Assembly: GCA_024809215.1 (NCBI GenBank)
Contig: JANUBW010000011.1
Span: 248,001-312,000, forward strand
Source: Niastella sp. OAS944
GTDB taxonomy: Bacteria > Bacteroidota > Bacteroidia > Chitinophagales > Chitinophagaceae
Length of the DNA stretch: 64,000 nt
Direction of reading: 5' to 3'
Shown here: positions 34,881 to 44,360 of the stretch, piece after piece
Layout: each line of letters starts with the position of its first letter
How positions within the stretch are numbered: the first letter of the stretch is position 1
The notes under the pieces: model-generated
The model's database searches: none
The model's input: only the letters and a program-made list of their open reading frames with translations
Told to the model about the DNA's origin: nothing
Made by a program: the position numbers and the translations under genes

Positions 34881-36046
34881 GACAAAGACCGCGCAATCCC
34901 CAGCTCCAAACCACGTAATTCAGCCAGTCCGCGCAGGCGGCCAATAGCCGAATAACCTGGATTGGTCTTTTTATTCAGATCATCTAACATTTGGTGACCA
35001 TGGTCGGGGCGCATAGCCAAATTCACTTTACGCTCCTGCATTACTTTCACCAGGTTCTTTACCACACTGTACATATCTACATCGCCTTCGAGGTGGTTGG
35101 CTTCGTAAAAATTGCCGTCGGCATCGCGTTGCGTGCTGCGCAGGTGAATAAAATTAATGCGGTTGCCAAATTGTAATACCATGGCTGGCAGGTCGTTATC
35201 GGCACGCACGCCAAATGAACCGGTGCAAAAGCAAAGGCCATTGCTGGCATTGGGCACTGCATCGAACAACTGTTGTACCTGCTCGGCATTACTTACCACA
35301 CGGGGTAAACCGAAAATAGCATATGGAGGATCGTCGGGGTGAACCACCAATTTAACGCCAACCTCATCGGCAACCGGCGCCACCTGTTGCAGGAATTCAA
35401 TTAGGTTCTGTTGTAATTTTTTGGCATCGATGCCTGCATAGGTATCAAGCGCAGCCTGAAACTGCTGCAGGGTAAAACTTTCTTCACTGCCAGGCAAACC
35501 AGCTATAACATTGCGTTGCAACAGTTTTTTCTCTTCCTCGCTCATGCCGGCCAGGCGTTCTTTTGCTTTAGCCAGCTCTTCGGGTGTATAATCTTTTTCT
35601 GCGCCTGGTCTTTTCAACATCAGCACATCAAATGCAACCATGGCTGCGCGTTCAAACCGCAGGGCTTTACTACCGTCTTCAACGGTGTAAGCGAGGTCGG
35701 TGCGCGTCCAATCGAGCACGGGCATAAAGTTGTACGTAACAACATAAATACCGCAGGCTGCCAGGTTACGAATGCTTTCACAATAATTGGCAATGTATTT
35801 TTTGTAATCTCCTCTTTGCGTTTTAATGTCTTCATGCACCGGCACGCTTTCCACTACCGACCAGGCTAGGCCTGCCGCTTCAATGGTTTCCTTGCGTTTC
35901 AGAATTTCTTCTTTGGTCCAAATGGAGCCATTGGGTACATGATGCAGCGCAGATACAACACCTGTGCAACCCGCCTGCCTGATATCTGCCAGGCTAACCG
36001 GATCGGCGGGGCCGAACCAGCGCATTGTTTGTTCAAATTGATACAT
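34877..36046 (-). CDS. uxuA: Mannonate dehydratase
   Basis: 389 residues, full length for UxuA. It begins [19 protein letters not shown], the hallmark start, with [15 protein letters not shown], then [19 protein letters not shown] and [12 protein letters not shown], containing metal-binding His/Asp/Cys positions. It converts D-mannonate to 2-keto-3-deoxygluconate in the glucuronate pathway in the cytoplasm. Divergent LacI regulator upstream suggests hexuronate-responsive control. It fits with uronic-acid-releasing enzymes elsewhere in the window. Its 3' part overlaps the start of the mosaic repeat. Confidence 0.93.
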   Translation of the reverse strand: MYQFEQTMRWFGPADPVSLADIRQAGCTGVVSALHHVPNGSIWTKEEILKRKETIEAAGLAWSVVESVPVHEDIKTQRGDYKKYIANYCESIRNLAACGIYVVTYNFMPVLDWTRTDLAYTVEDGSKALRFERAAMVAFDVLMLKRPGAEKDYTPEELAKAKERLAGMSEEEKKLLQRNVIAGLPGSEESFTLQQFQAALDTYAGIDAKKLQQNLIEFLQQVAPVADEVGVKLVVHPDDPPYAIFGLPRVVSNAEQVQQLFDAVPNASNGLCFCTGSFGVRADNDLPAMVLQFGNRINFIHLRSTQRDADGNFYEANHLEGDVDMYSVVKNLVKVMQERKVNLAMRPDHGHQMLDDLNKKTNPGYSAIGRLRGLAELRGLELGIARSLS

Positions 36047-36082
36047 AATGTAATTGTTTATAACAATTTTTCACAAGGTTAC

Positions 36083-36139
36083 AATTTGTATGGATAGAAT
36101 ACACAAATTGCCTTCCTTAATTCTTTGCAAACGATTTCG
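36083..36139. promoter_or_regulatory. Candidate operators between uxuA and the LacI regulator
   Basis: AATTTGT (36083-36089) and ACAAATT (36103-36109) form an inverted repeat. A LacI/CcpA-like TGCAAACGATTTCG (36126-36139; central CG, two mismatches to the cre-type consensus) follows. Both lie in the divergent intergenic region, where the regulator at 36194 would act. Confidence 0.4.
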
Positions 36140-36193
36140 AAAAATGTTGCGAAAATAGCCAGCAATTGCTAATCTTTGCCAGGGAACTCCTCT

Positions 36194-37210
36194 ATGGATC
36201 AAGTGAATTTAAAACAGCTGGCGAAAGAACTGAACCTGGCCGTTTCAACGGTTAGCCGCGCTTTGCGAGACAGTCATGAAATAAGCCCGCAAACCAAAGA
36301 AAGGGTGCGCGAACTGGCCATGAAACTAGGTTTTCAGCCCAACCCCCATGCCAGTAGCTTAAGGCAGAACAAAAGCAAGACCATTGCGGTCATCATTCCT
36401 GAAATTGAGAACAACTTTTTCTCCCAGGTAATAAACGGCATTGAATCGGTAACGCCCAATAAGGGCTACCATGTGCTTATTTACCTTACGCACGAAGATT
36501 ACAATAAAGAACGCGATATTCTGCAACTGCTGCGCAATGGCCGGGTTGATGGTATTATGATCTCGGTATCAAACACCACTACCAACCTCGATCATATTAC
36601 AGCCTGGCAGCAGGCGGGCATTCCCCTGGTGCTTTTCGACCGTACCTGCGACGAGCTCGATGTGCCAAACATTATGACCAACGATGCCGAAATGGCTTTT
36701 AAAGCAACCGAGCATTTGTTGAAAAGAGGTTGTAAAAACATCGCCTTCTTAGGCATGGCCGGAAATCTCAGTATTTCAAATCGGCGCAAGGCAGGTTACC
36801 TTTCTGCCCTTGAAAAACATAAAGTGACAACACCGCCGCAGGTAATTGAATTAACGGCGAAAGATTATATCAACCGCGAAACCTTACATGCCATTTTTCA
36901 ACAGCCGCAACACCCCGATGGCGTTTTTGCCGCCATTGAAAAATTTGCGGTGAACACATATGAGGTTTGTAAAGAATTAGACCTGCGTATTCCGCAAGAC
37001 GTAAAAGTGGTCAGTTTTTCGAATCTGCAGGCAGCAGCCCTGTTCGATCCCGCCCTTTCAACTATTATTCAACCCGCATATGATATCGGCCGCGAGGCAG
37101 CAAACATTTTATTTAAGTTAATAGAAAAGAAAATGCTGATGCCGTACGAGAAAAAAATGATACTGCCATCACAACTGATTGAGCGGGCGTCAACGGCAAC
37201 CGGCAGTTAA
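36194..37210 (+). CDS. LacI-family transcriptional regulator
   Basis: 338 residues from the ATG at 36194; a TTG at 36176 would add 6 residues and is less likely. The helix-turn-helix is VNLKQLAKELNLAVSTVSRALRDS, and the hinge and core are typical (KTIAVIIPEIENNFFSQVINGIE, GRVDGIMISVS, VKVVSFSN). Divergent from uxuA with likely operators between them, so it probably regulates hexuronate catabolism. The effector is not readable. A weak hairpin (37218-37243) follows the stop. Confidence 0.9.
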   Translation: MDQVNLKQLAKELNLAVSTVSRALRDSHEISPQTKERVRELAMKLGFQPNPHASSLRQNKSKTIAVIIPEIENNFFSQVINGIESVTPNKGYHVLIYLTHEDYNKERDILQLLRNGRVDGIMISVSNTTTNLDHITAWQQAGIPLVLFDRTCDELDVPNIMTNDAEMAFKATEHLLKRGCKNIAFLGMAGNLSISNRRKAGYLSALEKHKVTTPPQVIELTAKDYINRETLHAIFQQPQHPDGVFAAIEKFAVNTYEVCKELDLRIPQDVKVVSFSNLQAAALFDPALSTIIQPAYDIGREAANILFKLIEKKMLMPYEKKMILPSQLIERASTATGS

Positions 37211-37260
37211 GTAAAAGGCGTTCGCCACTTGTGTAACGAACGCTCCGTATTTAACAATTA

Positions 37261-37292
37261 TTTGCAACTTTCTATTATCGTTAGTATGTTTA
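37261..37292 (+). promoter_or_regulatory. Candidate Bacteroidota promoter for the rhomboid gene
   Basis: TTTG (37261-37264), 20-base spacer, TATGTTTA (37285-37292), 19 bases before the ATG at 37312. Same spacing as the candidate at 15447. Confidence 0.45.
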
Positions 37293-37311
37293 TTATAATG
37301 AAATTATTTTC

Positions 37312-38118
37312 ATGAGAACTGAAGTTATTAGCTTTCTACTTATAGTGCTTACCGTGTTGGTTTCGTACAGGGGGTTTCAGGATCATTTCTTTTTTGAGAA
37401 GTATGAATTTGGTGTTGACAAAGTGAAGCTGTACCGGGATTTCAAACGGCTCATCACATCGGGCTTTTTGCATGTGAACTGGATGCACCTTATTTTCAAC
37501 ATGATCGGTTTGTTCTTTTTCGGCGGATCACTGGGCCCGCTTGATTTTGTATTGATCTATTTTGCCAGTATGGTTGGCGGCAATCTGCTTACACTGCTTG
37601 TTTATAAGAACCAGGGCGATTATTCTTCAGTAGGCGCATCGGGCGCGGTGAACGGTATCATCTTCGCCACCATTGCACTTGAACCCGGCATTAGAGTTAT
37701 GTTTATGCCCGGCTGGTTATTTGGCCTTGTGTACATTGGTTTCACCATTTGGGGCGTTCGTTCAAAAAGAGATAATATTGGGCACGAAGCACATTTGGGC
37801 GGCGCCATCATTGGTATGCTGTTAGCTTGCGCCCTGCACCCCGCAGCACTGGTTCAGAATTATATTACCATTTTAATTATTGCCATCCCAACCATAGCAT
37901 TCATATACCTCATTATAACAAGACCGCACATATTACTGGTAGATAATCTGTTTTACAATAAACATGTTGATCACTACTCCATAGATCACAAATACAACGA
38001 AAGCAAATACAGCCAGCAACAGGAAATTGACCGCATCCTCGATAAAATAAGCAAACGCGGCATTAACAGCCTTAGCCAAAAGGAAAAACAAATGTTGAAG
38101 GATTATAGTAAGAAATAA
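37312..38118 (+). CDS. Rhomboid-family intramembrane serine protease
   Basis: 268 residues with six TM-like segments in residues 1-205. Catalytic pattern present: H54/H59 to N63 (HVNWMHLIFN), Ser110 in GASGA and His161 in GHEAHLGG. A cytoplasmic tail of about 65 residues ends in a charged helical region (SQQQEIDRILDKISKRGINSLSQKEKQML), which resembles the conserved C-terminal tail of many Bacteroidota rhomboids. It cleaves TM substrates within the membrane. The alpha/beta hydrolase gene is 40 bases downstream and may be co-transcribed. Confidence 0.92.
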   Translation: MRTEVISFLLIVLTVLVSYRGFQDHFFFEKYEFGVDKVKLYRDFKRLITSGFLHVNWMHLIFNMIGLFFFGGSLGPLDFVLIYFASMVGGNLLTLLVYKNQGDYSSVGASGAVNGIIFATIALEPGIRVMFMPGWLFGLVYIGFTIWGVRSKRDNIGHEAHLGGAIIGMLLACALHPAALVQNYITILIIAIPTIAFIYLIITRPHILLVDNLFYNKHVDHYSIDHKYNESKYSQQQEIDRILDKISKRGINSLSQKEKQMLKDYSKK

Positions 38119-38158
38119 CCACCTTCGCAGTACCAATACGTTTACCGAAACCTACATT

Positions 38159-39115
38159 ATGAAGAAAGTTTGGCTGGCTGCCATTGTTACCCTGTTCTTT
38201 TATGCGCCATTACTGGCTGCATCGCAAAGAGATACCACTCTTACCGAAACAACTATCATTTTACATACAGCAAAGGGTGATATTAGCGGCACCCTCACCA
38301 TTCCCGGCGACCACACAGGTAAAATGCCTGTTGCGTTGATCATTGCCGGCTCGGGCCCAACAGACCGCAATGGCAATAACCCTATGATGAAGAATGAGAG
38401 CCTGAAACTGCTGGCGCATGGGTTAGCGTCGCATAATATTGCATCACTTCGGTTCGATAAACGAGGAATTGGCGAAAGCAGAATTTCAGGTAAAACCGAA
38501 GCCGACCTGCGATTTGAAGATTACATTAACGATGCACGCGGCTGGATAGATACCTTAAAAAAAGACCCGCGTTTTACCAAAGTAATAGTGGCCGGCCACA
38601 GCGAAGGTTCATTGATAGGCATGATTGCTGCGCATAAAATGGCAGATGGTTTTGTTTCCATTGCCGGTGCGGGCCGTTCGGCAGATAAAATATTAAAAGA
38701 GCAACTGGCTGTTCAACCCGCCATGGTAAAAGACAGCAGCTACCCCATTATCGATAGCCTTGTAATGGGAAAAACAGTAGCCAATGTTCCTAAAATGCTC
38801 TTTGCTTTATTCAGACCCAGTGTACAACCCTACATTATATCGTGGTTTCACTACGACCCGCAAACGGAGATCAAAAAACTCACCATTCCGGTGTTAATAC
38901 TCCAGGGCACAAACGACCTCCAGGTTACAGTTGATGATGCCAACCTGCTGGCCAAATCGCATCCCAAAGCGACGCTGGTACTTATAAAGAACATGAACCA
39001 TGTTTTTAGAATAGTTGAAGGGGATAGAAAAGCCAACCTGGCTACTTACATTGCAGCTGACCCTATTAGTACTGAACTAATAACAACTATTGCTACATTC
39101 GTAAACAGGAAATAA
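38159..39115 (+). CDS. Secreted alpha/beta hydrolase
   Basis: 318 residues. A signal peptide (residues 1-21, KVWLAAIVTLFFYAPLLAASQ) is followed by an alpha/beta hydrolase fold: IIAGSGPTDRNGN (oxyanion loop), VAGHSEGSLIGM with nucleophile Ser148, LQGTNDLQV with the acid Asp, and NMNHVFR with the catalytic His. It resembles serine aminopeptidase/esterase-like hydrolases of the periplasm. Substrate unknown. Confidence 0.88.
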   Translation: MKKVWLAAIVTLFFYAPLLAASQRDTTLTETTIILHTAKGDISGTLTIPGDHTGKMPVALIIAGSGPTDRNGNNPMMKNESLKLLAHGLASHNIASLRFDKRGIGESRISGKTEADLRFEDYINDARGWIDTLKKDPRFTKVIVAGHSEGSLIGMIAAHKMADGFVSIAGAGRSADKILKEQLAVQPAMVKDSSYPIIDSLVMGKTVANVPKMLFALFRPSVQPYIISWFHYDPQTEIKKLTIPVLILQGTNDLQVTVDDANLLAKSHPKATLVLIKNMNHVFRIVEGDRKANLATYIAADPISTELITTIATFVNRK

Positions 39116-39575
39116 ACCATCACTCCACACCGGCCTTCGGCCATCTTACAGCGACATTACAGCGACCTTATAGCGACATTATAGCGACCTTATAGCGATG
39201 TTATAGCGACCTGCCTCCCGGTTAACTCCCTGGTAGCTCCCTGGCATGTCCCCGGCAACTCCATACCAACTACCCGTTCACGCTTTTGCACATCTATACA
39301 TTGCGTACTGCTTAAGCATACCTGGTATATTTATGATAGTCATGGGCCGAGGTTGAAATGAGGTGGAATTAAGGTAATAAATGAGGCTGAATAGAGACGA
39401 CAATAAAACCACCGTAAAAGGTAACTAACAGGCTGCAAACGGTAAACCGTGAATGGAAAACAAGATATTTTCACGGAAACGTTAGCGTAACAAAATTGCG
39501 CCAGCCCTAAAAACTAAGCTAAATTACCTCGGATTGCATCATTAATTGCCATTTGAAGTAAAAGTAGCTTAATAC
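39116..39575. other. 460-base intergenic region before the AraC gene
   Basis: Besides the 11-bp tandem array, it contains CTCCCTGG-type near-repeats (about 39220-39260) and no convincing gene. No clear promoter or terminator could be placed. The AraC-gene promoter must lie in 39213-39575. Confidence 0.5.
39148..39213 (+). repeat. Six tandem 11-bp repeats
   Basis: Six consecutive units of A(C/T)AGCGACNTT: ACAGCGACATT, ACAGCGACCTT, ATAGCGACATT, ATAGCGACCTT, ATAGCGATGTT, ATAGCGACCTG. They start 33 bases after the hydrolase stop and lie upstream of the AraC gene. The 11-bp period is close to a DNA helical turn. Confidence 0.85.
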
Positions 39576-40448
39576 ATGAGGCCACAGCTTTTAAAAGTAT
39601 CACGTGAGATCCGCCATTCATTTAGCGTTCGGCAGGACCTCGTTCCCTACATCAATAACCGCTGGCACTACCACCAGGAGGTAGAACTAATTCATTTTAA
39701 AAAAGGCGAAGGCACCCAGTTTGTGGGTGACAGCATCAGGAACTTTAAATCGGGCGATGTGGTTTTGGTAGGCGCCGGCCTTCCCCATTACTGGCGCTTT
39801 AACGACGCTTTTTTCAGTGAGAACGAACGGTCAACGGTCGACATTAGGGTATGTCATTTTTGTGAGAACTTCTGGGGAGAACAATTTTTACAACTGCCGG
39901 AAAACATTAAGATCAAAAACGTGCTCGAAAAGGCCAAACGCGGTCTGCAGATCACTGGTAAAACCCGCACGGTGGTTGCGGAATTCCTTGACGTATTATT
40001 ACATACCGAAGGGCCGCACCGTATTATGCTGCTTACCCAGGCATTGAACGCCATTGCCGAATGTGAGGAAGCGGAGCCATTAAGCTCTATTGGTTTCAAG
40101 CACGAACTGCCCGATGCGGAGCACGATCGCATCAACGCCATATACGATTTCTCGCTTAAAAACTTCAAACGTCCCATTCAGCTCGATGAAATAGCTTCTG
40201 TGGCTAACATTAGCCCCAATTCATTCTGCCGGTACTTTAAGTCAAAAACAAGTAAGACTTTTTCGCAATTTCTTATTGAAGTTAGGGTTGGGTATGCCTG
40301 TAAATTGCTCATAGAAAATAAAATGAGCATAAAACAGCTCTGTTTTGAGAGCGGATTCAACAATTTTACCAGTTTTCATAAGTACTTTAAACTAATTACT
40401 GGCAAAAGTCCGTTGAATTACCAGAAAGAGTTCATTCAAAAACAGTAG
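39576..40448 (+). CDS. AraC-family transcriptional regulator with cupin domain
   Basis: 290 residues. The N-terminal cupin domain senses ligand (RWHYHQEVELIHFKKGEGTQFVGD, GLPHYWRF). The C-terminal double helix-turn-helix reads LDEIASVANISPNSFCRYFKSKTSKTFSQFL and IKQLCFESGFNNFTSFHKYFKLITGKSP. It lies 11 bases upstream of a beta-helix protein gene, so it probably controls that operon or nearby glycan genes. Ligand unknown. Confidence 0.9.
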   Translation: MRPQLLKVSREIRHSFSVRQDLVPYINNRWHYHQEVELIHFKKGEGTQFVGDSIRNFKSGDVVLVGAGLPHYWRFNDAFFSENERSTVDIRVCHFCENFWGEQFLQLPENIKIKNVLEKAKRGLQITGKTRTVVAEFLDVLLHTEGPHRIMLLTQALNAIAECEEAEPLSSIGFKHELPDAEHDRINAIYDFSLKNFKRPIQLDEIASVANISPNSFCRYFKSKTSKTFSQFLIEVRVGYACKLLIENKMSIKQLCFESGFNNFTSFHKYFKLITGKSPLNYQKEFIQKQ

Positions 40449-40459
40449 TACCCTTGCCT

Positions 40460-41983
40460 ATGAGCATACGTTTACCTAAGAAGGTAGTTATAAGCGCTAC
40501 CTTGGTTATTGCATTTAGTTTCAGCCCCCCGATCAATAAGTGGGAGTCGCGGTTTGTTACGATGGCCCCGAACGGGGTTTTACGTTACCATGCCGACGAA
40601 CACGGTAATACCATTCCCGACTTCAGCCGTGTTGGTTATTATCAGGGCGATCAACCGATACCCGATGTACCGGTTGTAAAAACCGTTTCGCCAGGCGATA
40701 CTAATAGCCAGGCCATTATTCAGCAGGCCATTGATGAGGTTGCTCAACGAAAACCCGATGCAAACGGTTTCCGCGGAACTATCTTATTAAAGAAAGGCAC
40801 CTATAAAATTCCGGGCACCCTTTACATTCTCGCCAGCGGTATAGTTTTACGCGGCGAAGGGGAAGATGAACAAGGCACCAAACTGATTGCCACCGGCAAC
40901 ACGCAGCGGTCATTGATTGAAGTTATGGGCGATGGCTACCTGGAAGAAGTTGCCGGCACCCGCGCTTCTGTTACCGATGCCTATGTACCTACCGGCGCAA
41001 CTACGTTAACACTTAACGCTGCAGATAAATATAAGGTTGGCGATAAAATAGTACTGGTTCGCCCGGCCACTGAAGAGTGGATAAAGGACCTGAAAATGGA
41101 CGTTATTGACGCCCGTAAAGGAACCAAACAATGGAGTGCAGGCGAATATGAATTGTATTATGAACGCGTGATCACCAAAGTAAAAGGCAATACCATAACA
41201 ATAGATTGCCCGGTAATGATGCCGTTGGAGAAGCAATACGGCGGCGGTTCTATATTTAAATATTCCTTTGAAGAACGCCTGTCGAAAGTGGGCATCGAGA
41301 ACCTGCGTTGCGAATCGACCTTTGACAGTGATACCGCAGAAGATCATGGCTGGACAGCCATTCAGTTCAATAAAATTGAAAATGGCTGGGTGCGTCATGT
41401 TACTTCGCGCTATTTTGGTTATGCCTGTGTTCATTTAAACGAACTGGCCAAATGGATCACTGTTACCGACAGCCGCTGCCTCGATGCCAAGTCAAAGATC
41501 ACCGGCAGCCGCCGTTACTCATTCAATAACGACGGGCAACAGAACCTGGTAATGAATTGCCACACTACCGAAGGGCGTCATGATTATGTTACCGGCGCAC
41601 GCACCTGCGGCCCCAACGTTTTTTATAACTGTACTGCACGAAATGCGCATGCAGATATTGGTCCGCATCATCGCTGGTCGTCGGGCACGCTGTACGATAA
41701 TATTATTACTGATGGTGAAATATGCATCCAGGACCGCGGCAACTGGGGCTCAGGCCATGGCTGGGCCGGCGTTACGCAGGTGTTATGGAACTGTACCGCC
41801 AAACGTGCTGCTGTACAAAGCCCCTGGGTTAGTGGAAAGAATTATTGTATAGGATTGAAAGGCGCCAAGTATGCCGGCCGCTTAGGGGGCCGCCTCGATG
41901 GCGAATGGGAAGGACAAAACAAACCTGGCTTGTCGCCTGTTTCGTTGTATATGACGCAGCTAAAAGCACGACACAGAAAATAG
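40460..41983 (+). CDS. Right-handed beta-helix protein, pectate-lyase-like
   Basis: About 507 residues from the ATG at 40460 (TTG at 40454 less likely). An N-terminal hydrophobic signal (VVISATLVIAFSFS) is followed by a pectate-lyase-fold segment: PDFSRVGYYQGDQPIP, then KKGTYKIPGTLYI and GIVLRGEGEDEQGTKLIATG. The body has the ladder of beta-helix turns. It aligns with the N-terminal ~500 residues of the 47133-49967 product (PDFSxxGYxxGxxxxPxVPVVKTV start, NxHRWSxG and KYSFNxDGxxxxxx motifs). No catalytic residues can be assigned; it is probably a polysaccharide lyase or an epimerase/hydrolase of that fold. Shares an operon with the AraC gene. Confidence 0.75.
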   Translation: MSIRLPKKVVISATLVIAFSFSPPINKWESRFVTMAPNGVLRYHADEHGNTIPDFSRVGYYQGDQPIPDVPVVKTVSPGDTNSQAIIQQAIDEVAQRKPDANGFRGTILLKKGTYKIPGTLYILASGIVLRGEGEDEQGTKLIATGNTQRSLIEVMGDGYLEEVAGTRASVTDAYVPTGATTLTLNAADKYKVGDKIVLVRPATEEWIKDLKMDVIDARKGTKQWSAGEYELYYERVITKVKGNTITIDCPVMMPLEKQYGGGSIFKYSFEERLSKVGIENLRCESTFDSDTAEDHGWTAIQFNKIENGWVRHVTSRYFGYACVHLNELAKWITVTDSRCLDAKSKITGSRRYSFNNDGQQNLVMNCHTTEGRHDYVTGARTCGPNVFYNCTARNAHADIGPHHRWSSGTLYDNIITDGEICIQDRGNWGSGHGWAGVTQVLWNCTAKRAAVQSPWVSGKNYCIGLKGAKYAGRLGGRLDGEWEGQNKPGLSPVSLYMTQLKARHRK

Positions 41984-42012
41984 TCACAGTTCACTGTTCA
42001 TAATTCACAGAC

Positions 42013-42054
42013 AAAAAAGGGAGAGCCGCTTTTTACAAGTGGCTCTCCCTTTTT
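42013..42054. terminator. Bidirectional terminator between beta-helix and YhcH-family genes
   Basis: GGGAGAGCCGC (42019-42029) and GTGGCTCTCCC (42039-42049) form an 11-bp stem with one G-U pair, flanked by A6 on the left and T5 on the right. Confidence 0.8.
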
Positions 42055-42086
42055 AGTTATTCAGTTGTTCAGTTATTATGTTGAAT

Positions 42087-42713
42087 TTATGAACCGGCAA
42101 TTGGTACAGCTCTCACTTTTACCACAACTTTCTTTACAACCTGCTTCTTCCCATCAGGTGAAATGTTAGGTCTGTGCGCTTCGCCGGGAAAGAAGATGAT
42201 AAATGATCCGCCGGGTATAACATAGAATTTACCGGGTGCAGTATAGTTGGCAACGTCTTTTGCTTCATCATAAGGCTTTGTGGTAGAAGTAACTTCGGCC
42301 ACCGGCCACTTGCCCATTTTTTCATCACCGGTAATAATACATTGCACATCGATGTACTTGCGGTGCGACTCCCAATTGGTTTTATCAAAATCTTTGCTTG
42401 GATCTTCAGTTACCGACACAAATACATTATCGCCATCAACAGGATATTTTCCTTTGGCCAAGGTTTTAAGGTCGTGTTCTTTCAAAAAAGCAAAGGCCTT
42501 ATCCCAATACGGTTTATTGATAGCATACTGGCGGGCAAACTCTTCCTTATTAATAGATTTATGCGGCGTAAGCGCCACCCCATTCAACCATTCTTTTTTC
42601 TTATACCATTTGGCCGCTTTCGATTTGCTGATAGCAGTATCGGTCAACTGGGCATTTACCGACAGAACAGAAAAAGCAACTAATAAAACTGACAGTACCA
42701 GACCTTTTTTCAT
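42087..42713 (-). CDS. YhcH/YjgK/YiaL (DUF386) family protein, exported
   Basis: 208 residues. A signal peptide (residues 1-21, VLSVLLVAFSVLSVNAQ) is followed by a cupin-like DUF386 domain: FVSVTEDPSKDFDKTNWESHRKYIDVQCIITGDEKMG and GSFIIFFPGEAHRPNIS, with His/Glu residues in the metal-binding positions of YhcH/EbgC-like proteins. The family is linked to sialic acid, alginate or beta-galactoside use, with a likely anomerase/epimerase role. Unusual that it carries an export signal. Neighbour of GH29. Confidence 0.85.
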   Translation of the reverse strand: MKKGLVLSVLLVAFSVLSVNAQLTDTAISKSKAAKWYKKKEWLNGVALTPHKSINKEEFARQYAINKPYWDKAFAFLKEHDLKTLAKGKYPVDGDNVFVSVTEDPSKDFDKTNWESHRKYIDVQCIITGDEKMGKWPVAEVTSTTKPYDEAKDVANYTAPGKFYVIPGGSFIIFFPGEAHRPNISPDGKKQVVKKVVVKVRAVPIAGS

Positions 42714-42754
42714 ACGTGCAGAAATTATAATGGTGTAAATATAAGGCGTAAAAA

Positions 42755-42786
42755 GTTGACAAGTTAACGGGTTAACAAGTTGACAA
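42755..42786. repeat. Four tandem 8-bp repeats
   Basis: GTTGACAA, GTTAACGG, GTTAACAA, GTTGACAA in tandem (42755-42786), in the gap between the YhcH and GH29 genes. Confidence 0.75.
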
Positions 42787-42845
42787 GGACCTTAAGTGCC
42801 ACCTTCTGACGAATAGCTGTTGTCACCTATTTCAAACCATTTATT

Positions 42846-44267
42846 TTATAACCCGCTGGTACCAGTGCCGGTAAATCGTTTGTCAGACACTTTTCCTTTT
42901 ACCAGCACCTTAATAACAGTAGCCATTTTATCGGGCGCCTGATCGGGAACGGTTATTACCAATCCGTCTTTACCAGTGGCGGCAGCCAGCTTTTTACCGC
43001 CGGCCAGTAAGGTGGCCGATATTACAGATTGTGTCAATCCTGGCACTACCAACTTTTTGTCGGCCGGCCAGTTAAATACGCTCAGGTATAGGATGGTGTT
43101 ATCTTTCTGTTCTTTCTTTGTTATTCTTCCCCAGGTAACGGCGGCCAGCGGACTGGCTTTTGTTCCATAAATAGCTTCGCCATTTACTTTCATCCAGGCG
43201 CCTACCTGTTGCAAACGGGCAATGCTTTCAGCAGGTATGGTACCATCATCTTTTGGCCCTACGTTCATTAAGTAGTTACCACCTTTAGAAGCAATATCAA
43301 CCAGGTTCCTTACCATTACTTCTGCACTTTTCCATTCGTGGTCATTTTTCTTATAGCCCCAGGTATTGTTCATGGTCATGCAGGTTTCCCAATCTTTACC
43401 ATCCAGCTCACTCTCTTTCGGGATCCTTTGTTCGGGCGTTTTATAATCACCCGCAAAATTGGGACGCTTTAACCGGTCGTTTGTGATAATATTGGGTTGC
43501 ATTGCCAGCACCGCATTCAGCTTTTCGGCAAATTCATCGGTCATGCCCGTAGGTGTATCCCACCACAATACAGCTACATCACCATAATTGGTAAGCAACT
43601 CTTTTACCTGTGGTACAGCCACCTCATCAATATACTGCGACATTGTTTTTGAGGTTTGAGCGGGGTCCCAATGACCTTCGTGCGAGGCAATGTAGGCATC
43701 GATGGTTGCAGAATCGGGATTAGCCCAACCTTCGCTGGCCGCTTTCTTTGATGCCGCGCCGCCCGGGTTACACCAGTCCTGTGCCTGGGAGTAATAAAAG
43801 CCCAGCTTCATTCCGTATTTGCGACAGGCCTCAGCCAGTGGCGTCAACAGGTCTTTGCCATAAGGCGTAGCATCAACCATATTCCATTTGCTGGCGTTTG
43901 ATTTAAAGAGGGCAAATCCATCGTGATGTTTGGCGGTGATCACAATATATTTCATGCCAGCGTCTTTAGCCAGCTTTACCCATGCATCAGCATCATACTT
44001 AACGGGATTGAAAGAGGAAGCAAATTGCTGATATTCGGCAACGGGGATTTTTCCGCGGTTCATGATCCATTCACCAATGCCTTTGATGGACTGGCCATTG
44101 TAATAGCCAGCAGGTACCGAATAAACACCCCAATGGATGAACATACCAAAACGGGCTTCGCGCCACCATTCCATGCGTTTATCGCGATTTACACTTTGAG
44201 CAGCATTTTGCGCCAGTGCAGTTTGCAGTAAACCAAACAACACGATTGCAGAAACGACTTTTTTCAT
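42846..44267 (-). CDS. Alpha-L-fucosidase, GH29
   Basis: 473 residues from the ATG at 44267; an upstream TTG at 44288 would add 7 residues before an otherwise normal signal peptide (KKVVSAIVLFGLLQTALAQ). GH29 landmarks: WWREARFGMFIHWGVYSVPAG, VITAKHHDGFALFKS, FYYSQAQDW, and the catalytic nucleophile Asp (about 237) in VLWWDTP. It hydrolyses alpha-L-fucosides with retention in the periplasm or outside. The last ~100 residues are a small beta-sandwich. A second GH29 is at 51233, with an extra binding domain. Confidence 0.92.
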   Translation of the reverse strand: MKKVVSAIVLFGLLQTALAQNAAQSVNRDKRMEWWREARFGMFIHWGVYSVPAGYYNGQSIKGIGEWIMNRGKIPVAEYQQFASSFNPVKYDADAWVKLAKDAGMKYIVITAKHHDGFALFKSNASKWNMVDATPYGKDLLTPLAEACRKYGMKLGFYYSQAQDWCNPGGAASKKAASEGWANPDSATIDAYIASHEGHWDPAQTSKTMSQYIDEVAVPQVKELLTNYGDVAVLWWDTPTGMTDEFAEKLNAVLAMQPNIITNDRLKRPNFAGDYKTPEQRIPKESELDGKDWETCMTMNNTWGYKKNDHEWKSAEVMVRNLVDIASKGGNYLMNVGPKDDGTIPAESIARLQQVGAWMKVNGEAIYGTKASPLAAVTWGRITKKEQKDNTILYLSVFNWPADKKLVVPGLTQSVISATLLAGGKKLAAATGKDGLVITVPDQAPDKMATVIKVLVKGKVSDKRFTGTGTSGL

Positions 44268-44360
44268 GAGACGTTCTTTTTTATGCAACTAACGGAAAAA
44301 TATGGTTGGAATGACCGAGAAGGGTGGGGAATTATTAAGTTATTTTAGCGTGGAAGCATA

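Noticed and set aside
37218..37243. Hairpin GCGTTCG/CGAACGC as a terminator after the LacI gene
   Set aside because: Stem is short and not followed by a T-run, so a terminator call is not justified.
39132..39142. GGCC-TTC-GGCC hairpin as a terminator after the hydrolase gene
   Set aside because: Only 4 bp of stem and no T-tract.
39148..39213. CRISPR array
   Set aside because: Units are contiguous 11-bp tandem repeats without spacers, and no cas genes lie nearby.
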